A stretch of 64,000 nt of DNA from Sorghum bicolor (taxonomy: Eukaryota > Streptophyta > Magnoliopsida > Poales > Poaceae). Positions 59,199 to 64,000 of the stretch are shown piece by piece. Each line of letters opens with the position of its first letter. Within the stretch, counting starts at the first letter, position 1. Below the pieces are notes generated by a model, which made no database searches, was not told the origin of the DNA, and worked only from the letters and a program-made list of their open reading frames with translations. Made by a program: the position numbers and the translations under genes. The DNA is taken from assembly GCF_000003195.3 (NCBI RefSeq), contig NC_012871.2:64719802-64783801 (forward strand). The letters run 5' to 3'.

Positions 59199-61321
59199 CC
59201 TTATCCTTGTCAACCTCACGAATAATGTCATTAACAACTTGCTCATTAGGCTTTAGTTCACCATCGCCTAGAGCCTCCATCAACTCAGCCATTTGAATAA
59301 AACCACTCCCGTCTTTGTCGAAGAACTTGAAAGCTTTAGGTAGATACTCATTATTACTCATCTTTTTAATGTGAAGAAGACTGTTACAAATTCCTCACAA
59401 TCTAATGTGCCATTTCCATGTATGAGCATTGATTTCATAACGCAAATTACACTTTTAGGTTTGTGAATGATTGGCTGCAATTACAGATGGAATTTACCTC
59501 TTTGACTCCATTCATTGTAGTTCAGTTGCCAATATCCCAGGCATCCTAATACTACATTATGTAATATAAGAATAAAAAATGGTAATCCTTGCACTCACCG
59601 CTTGTAACAGCATCTTTATCTCTTCCTCTGGAACAGGATGACCGTTTATCCGGAACCCCTCCTTCAGCTCGTCAAGTGACAAATTACCATCATTGTTCTT
59701 GTCCATGGTATGGAACAATTGATTTTATTGGTCAATCTCTTCCCTCAGTAAATTCATGGCGCCCACCTGCATTCATCATTGTCAGAAAAGATCAGTCAGC
59801 GTGTCACTTGAAGGAATTAAGGGTAGTAACAGCAAGTTATCTGCAACTTACTCCCAAGTGCCTTGTTCTTAAACTTGTTCATAGATGAGACTGCTTAAGC
59901 CTCGACTGAACAACCGCTCGAGTGACACATTTTAGGCCTTATCAGCATTCTTGAGCCAAGGATGCTCTGTTTTTTTTTTTTTTCAAAAGGAGAAAAGGTG
60001 CTCGTATTTCAGTATACAGCATTCTTAAACCACTTTGTTTTTTTATTTCCAACAATGGCAATAACAGATGAAAAACGTGCTCACTGTCGAAAAAAAATAA
60101 TGACAATAACAGTATAGCACAACAGAGTATATCAAATTCTTTGTGCTTTTTTTCTATAAACGGATGCAGCCTGCCCTTTCCATTTGGTTTTCAGTAAACT
60201 TATTAAGATTGGACTGAAGACTACTAACCAAGAACTTGCTTTGCCGTCAACTGTGTACTAGGATCTGGGTCAAGCATCTTCTTGATAAGATCTTGGGCCA
60301 TGGATCCTTCTGTAAGTTAATTACTCATCGCAGTATCGATTGTGCAATTTTCTCATCGGAGTCTGCAGTCGTTGAAACAAGCAGCATCGCATCAGTAGTT
60401 CAGTACTACTGATCGGTGAATGAACTATGAGAACGAAAAGAGAGCAGCATTCACCTCCCCAGAATGGAGGGAACCCGCAGAGAAGGATGTGCTTGAAGTA
60501 GACGGAAAGGCCGAAGTCGATGGCCTTGAGAGGCGACTCCTCTGACTTATTCACCAACAGGAAGTTCTCTGGCTTCAGGTTCCTGTGCATCACTCCGTTG
60601 TCGTGGCACAGCTGCGTATCGGATTTGTACATGACAGGGCAGGAACAGCGACTGCGTAAGTATCTGGCGAATTCATGCAGCCTCGCTCGGGCCCTCGGCA
60701 TGGTCATGGACGACGAACGGTTATATGCACGACCTCGACGATGGCGCCGGTGAAGTAGTGCTCATGCTCGAAGATGCGGTCAAAGAGCTCGCCGCTCTCG
60801 CAGAGCTCCATGATGAGGTGCATGTCGTCGTCGTCCTCGCACGCACGCCTCGTGCAGGGACACCACCTTGCCCCAGAGCCTGCTTCCGACATGCGCCGCG
60901 TGATCTCCACCTCGCGCTGCACGTCGTCGTCCGCGTCGGGCCTGGCGCGCCAAAGGAGCAGCCGCTTCCGTCGGAGCGTCTTGCACGCCAGGGCCTCCCT
61001 CGGTAGCGGTGTCCACGCACCGCCGCGTGACGCTGAACTCGCCGCACCCGAGCTCTGCGCCGAGTCGGCCGGTACCGCCACGAGAAGTCCGGGTCGACGG
61101 TGCCGGCGTCGCCCAGGATGGAGCGAGGCTTGGTTCCTGCCCTTCCTGCCGCACTTCTTCTTCCTCTACTTGCCGGTGATGCTATCGTGGTCGTGGTTCA
61201 TCAGGGAGCAGCACGGACCATCATCGTTGCTAGTGACTGGGAGGACGGTAGCGGCACCATGGCCTCCGCGGCGAAACATCTTCAGCTTGGTGGCCATAAC
61301 GACGGAGTAGCAACCACCCAT
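59199..61321 (-). pseudogene. Calcium-dependent protein kinase (CDPK) pseudogene
   Basis: Read right to left, pieces of a CDPK appear in order. MGGCYSVV (61321, an N-myristoylation start) is followed by SILGDAGTVDPDF, LGCGEFSVTRRCVDTATE (glycine loop), LACKTLRRKR (ATP Lys), [90 protein letters not shown], and EF-hands DKNNDGNLSLDE (~59700) and DKDGSGFIQMAE (~59330). It is broken by an in-frame TAG at 61166-61168, frame shifts before and after the glycine loop, a shift before the first EF-hand region, and a deletion joining the DFG segment to ILLCGFPPF, which removes the activation loop and APE motif. The catalytic Asp is changed (HRN for HRD). EF-hand 4 is cut after VDKDK. Introns remain, so it is a decayed gene copy, not a retrocopy. 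Confidence 0.85.
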
Positions 61322-62239
61322 GGCCACTGTAGAGATAAATCCTACTAAGCTAATTCTCTTGCACTTCATTGCGCCACGTCATCATCCACTTCCCTTGCGG
61401 CATGGAATTAAATGTCCACTCACAAATGGTTTCAATAGTGGATGCAACTACCTATACATAACAACGCATGCATACTGCTAGCAATTATTCACTCGCGTGA
61501 CCTCCTCTCTAAAACTATAATGTTATAGATGATTCGATAGACTATAGTGAAGCCATATTTATATTTTTTCTTTGTATCCGTGGCAACACGTGGAAAATTC
61601 TCCTAGTTATATATATAATAGTAGGTCGAGATGTACTACTATGAGCAAATAACTTTCTTTCCATGCCAAGGACGATGATCCTTTTGGTTTAATTAAAGAT
61701 GACTACTATGGACTACACGACTTTTTATGATTTACTTATAAGTTTGGTTTTAATTAGAGATGACTATGACTGTTTATGTGTTATAAACTTTATAGTATGT
61801 TTAGTCTGATTTCTCTAATGAAGGGATGAAACCAGATGTTTAATTCCATTGCAAAAAAAAGTGCGGCAAAATAACCACCCACTTACTTACATCCGTATAT
61901 ATGCAATGCCTTTTCATATTTTTTTAAAAAAATTATAGTTGTTAAACTAAGTATCTAAATTAAATTGTAGGTGTTTCTTGCAATAAACTCTTTAAAACAA
62001 GACCCCAAGAAAGACAAAATATTTTTTTATTGAGTACAATTGATGTTCTAGATCTAAGATAAAATGGTTTATATTCATAACAAATGTTATAAGTTCAGAA
62101 AAAAACCATGATATTATAATATCTGAAAAATAGAAAAATTATAAATGTCAAAATCTAAATATATATAGAAATAGATAAATAACATAAATAACATAAATAA
62201 AAAACTATAAAATATAGAACAAAGTATAAAGGACAACAA
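61322..62239. other. AT-rich intergenic, no gene
   Basis: Upstream flank of the CDPK pseudogene, becoming strongly AT-rich from 61.5 kb. No reading frame, RNA gene or defined transposon end is seen. Confidence 0.6.
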
Positions 62240-63275
62240 AAATAATAAGTTGTATGTAGATAAATGCACAAACTATTTCTATACTTAAGTAACGTTAAAT
62301 GTTTTGTTATGTGACATAACTCGCAAATGTAGAAGACACATCGCAAAATGCTAAGTTATTTATATAGTTATAAGCAAAGCCAATTAGCCAAATGTTTTGT
62401 ATGTGATGTAACTCACACGGATATATATAAGGCACAGTACAAATACACAATTTTTTTGTATACTTAAGCAAAGCCAAAATTTGTGGTATGTGATGCAACC
62501 CAAAATATAAAAAAGGTACATCACAAAGGCACAAATTATTTCAATAGGTAAGCAAAGCCAAATGTCTCAGTATGTGATGTAACACACGTAAATGTAGAAG
62601 ACACATAGCAAATACACAAATGATTTCTATAGTAAGCTAAGCCAAATGTTTTGGTATATGATGTAACACACACAAATGCAAAAGACACATCATAAATGCA
62701 CAAATTGTGTCTACAATTAAGCAAAGCGAAATGTCTTGGTAGATGTAATCTACACAAATATAGAAGACACACCATAAATGCACAAATTATTTTTGTAGTT
62801 AAGCAAAACAAAATGTTTAGTTTGTGATATAACTCACGCAAATACAGAAGACACATCGCGAATATACAACGTAACTCACACAAATGTACAAGACATGTCA
62901 TAAACACACAAATTATTTGTATAGTTAAGCAAGCCAAATATGGTATGCGATAAAATCTAAACAAAAACAAAAGACACATCACAAATGCACAAATTATTTC
63001 TATAATTAAGTAAAAGCAAATATTTTGGTGATGTAACTCACATAAATATAGAAGACACGTCACAAATGCAAAATTATTCTATAGTTAAGCAAAGCCAAAT
63101 ATTAGAAGACACATAACAAAGGCACAATATTTCTATGGTTAAGTAAAGTCAATGTTTTGGTATGTATGTAACATATAAATTTAGAAGACACATCATAAAT
63201 ACACAAATTATTTATAGTTAAGCAAATCCAAACATCTTGGTATGTGATATAACCCATACAAATGCAGAAGAAAAA
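62240..63275. repeat. Degenerate ~83-bp minisatellite
   Basis: The word AGAAGACACA or a variant starts at 62331, 62427, 62511, 62596, 62680, 62762, 62846, 62888, 62969, 63050, 63103, 63183 and 63266. Most steps are 80-85 bp (the first is ~96), with two part-units (42 and 53 bp). Each unit also holds AAATTATTTCTATAGTTAAG, CAAAGCCAAATGTTTTGGTA and GTGATGTAACTCACACAAAT. Copies differ by 10-25%, so it is old. Long minus-strand frames here are a by-product of the repeat. Confidence 0.85.
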
Positions 63276-63618
63276 ATGGAAAAAAAAGGAGGAAGGAACA
63301 TTGAAAATGAAATGAAGAAATAAAAAATTAATGTAAACTTGATATATATAAATTGAAAGGGTAAGTAAAATACAAAAGAAGAAAACAATAAGATAAAACA
63401 TTGCACCAGCAGTGACCTACAACACACATCCACCTTCCATCTCCATCACACACATACATGATACATGCAGTTGTGCCTAGTAAAGAAATTAATGACCCAA
63501 CAAAGAATCATTAAATGCTTGTAGTGTGTAAGAACGAGTTGGCAGCACCGTGCTATGCTCCGAGCGCTCGAACTCGACGATTAGCGCTATAGAGCTTCTC
63601 TTACTAATTTACTATATG

Positions 63619-63852
63619 AGGCCTGGTTTAGTTCGCGAATTCTTTTGGATTTCGCCACTGTATCACTTTCGTTTGTTTGTGGCAAATATTATCTAATTAT
63701 AGACTAACCAGAGTCAAAAGATTCGTTTCGCGATTTACAAGCAAACTGTGTAATTAGTTTTTGTTTTCGTCTATATTTAATGCTTCATGCATGTGCCGCA
63801 AAATTCGATGTGACGGGGAATCTTGAAAAATTTTGGGAACTAAACAAGGCCT
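63619..63852. repeat. Tourist-like MITE, GGCCTTGTTTAGTT family
   Basis: The ends AGGCCTGGTTTAGTTCGCG and GGGAACTAAACAAGGCCT are inverted repeats. The interior matches the copy at 24517 closely (CACTTTCGTTTGTTTGTGGC, GATTCGATGTGACGGGGAAT in near form). Confidence 0.85.
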
Positions 63853-63911
63853 GAATACACAAAGACGTGAAACATCACATTTATATTATATGTTGTCAAT
63901 AATCTCTAGTT

Positions 63912-64000
63912 TATTCTCTTGAGCTTATCAGTCAAATCTATCAGTCATTTAGCAGTATTTTTCTCTTACAACAAATTAGCCAATAGTATTTTCTATGTCT
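63912..64000. repeat. Partial repeat at the window edge
   Basis: CTCTTGAGCTTATCAGTCAA ... AGCAGTATTTTTCTCTTACA matches the stretch at 25589-25690 (CACTTGAGCTTATCAGCCGA ... AGTAATATTTTTATCTTACA). It is one end of a dispersed element cut by the window border; the family is not assigned. Confidence 0.5.

Noticed and set aside
59199..61321. A functional CDPK or two separate kinase genes
   Set aside because: An in-frame stop, several frame shifts, the HRN change and the missing activation loop are incompatible with a working kinase. The pieces lie in one collinear order, so they are one decayed gene.
62536..63063. A 175-codon minus-strand frame rich in Cys, Leu and Ile
   Set aside because: It follows the minisatellite period exactly and has low-complexity composition. 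It is a by-product of the repeat.
1..64000. CRISPR array, prokaryotic operons, rRNA or tRNA genes
   Set aside because: No spaced direct repeats of that kind, and no tRNA or rRNA sequence, were noticed. The DNA is plant nuclear with spliced genes.

Overview
The window is plant nuclear DNA from a grass, most probably Sorghum or a close andropogonoid relative. This rests on long GT-AG introns, GC-rich first exons beside AT-rich introns, dense Tourist-like and Stowaway-like MITEs (including many copies of the family beginning GGCCTTGTTTAGTT), and a scrap of plastid rpoC2 carrying the grass-type insert. All identifications come from reading the translated exons by eye and recalling families; no search was run.

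Layout. (1) 1-1534: GC-rich unassigned sequence, two Tourist-like MITEs, then a promoter with site II and telo-box motifs. (2) 1535-12357 (+): a 19-exon DEAD-box RNA helicase of the RH28/Drs1 type (ribosome biogenesis). (3) 13589-15799 (+): a two-exon gene for a ~101-aa two-helix membrane protein of unknown function. (4) 15.8-20.2 kb: a MITE cluster with one nested pair. (5) 20251-24411 (+): an LCAT/PSAT-like lipid acyltransferase or phospholipase with a plastid rpoC2 scrap in intron 2 and a MITE in intron 10. (6) 24.5-25.0 kb: a Tourist-like MITE interrupted by a hAT-type MITE with a perfect 8-bp duplication. (7) 26999-30559 (-): an SLC35F/DUF914 membrane transporter with a textbook U12-type intron. 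(8) 33836-37731 (-): a complete four-exon FT-like (PEBP, florigen family) gene in a repeat-rich neighbourhood. (9) 45149-48017 (+): a Pti1-like receptor-like cytoplasmic kinase with a leader intron. (10) 51003-54222 (+): the 35-kDa protein of the U11/U12 di-snRNP, with a duplicated basic/His-rich tail. (11) 55267-58746 (+): a DAO-fold FAD-dependent oxidoreductase, probably plastid-targeted. (12) 59199-61321 (-): a decayed CDPK pseudogene, tail-to-tail with gene 11. (13) 62.2-63.3 kb: a degenerate ~83-bp minisatellite, then another Tourist-like element.

The genes are ordinary single-copy plant genes in different pathways; I see no operon-like or clustered pathway. The one functional link inside the window is minor splicing: one gene encodes a U11/U12 snRNP protein, and another carries a U12-type intron that would need that machinery. 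I found no clearly novel biological system. The most useful second looks are the U12 intron, the repeat-expanded tail of the U11/U12-35K protein, the FT-like gene, the small unknown membrane protein, the CDPK pseudogene, and the datable nested insertions (hAT in Tourist-like, Tourist-like in Stowaway-like, plastid DNA in an intron).
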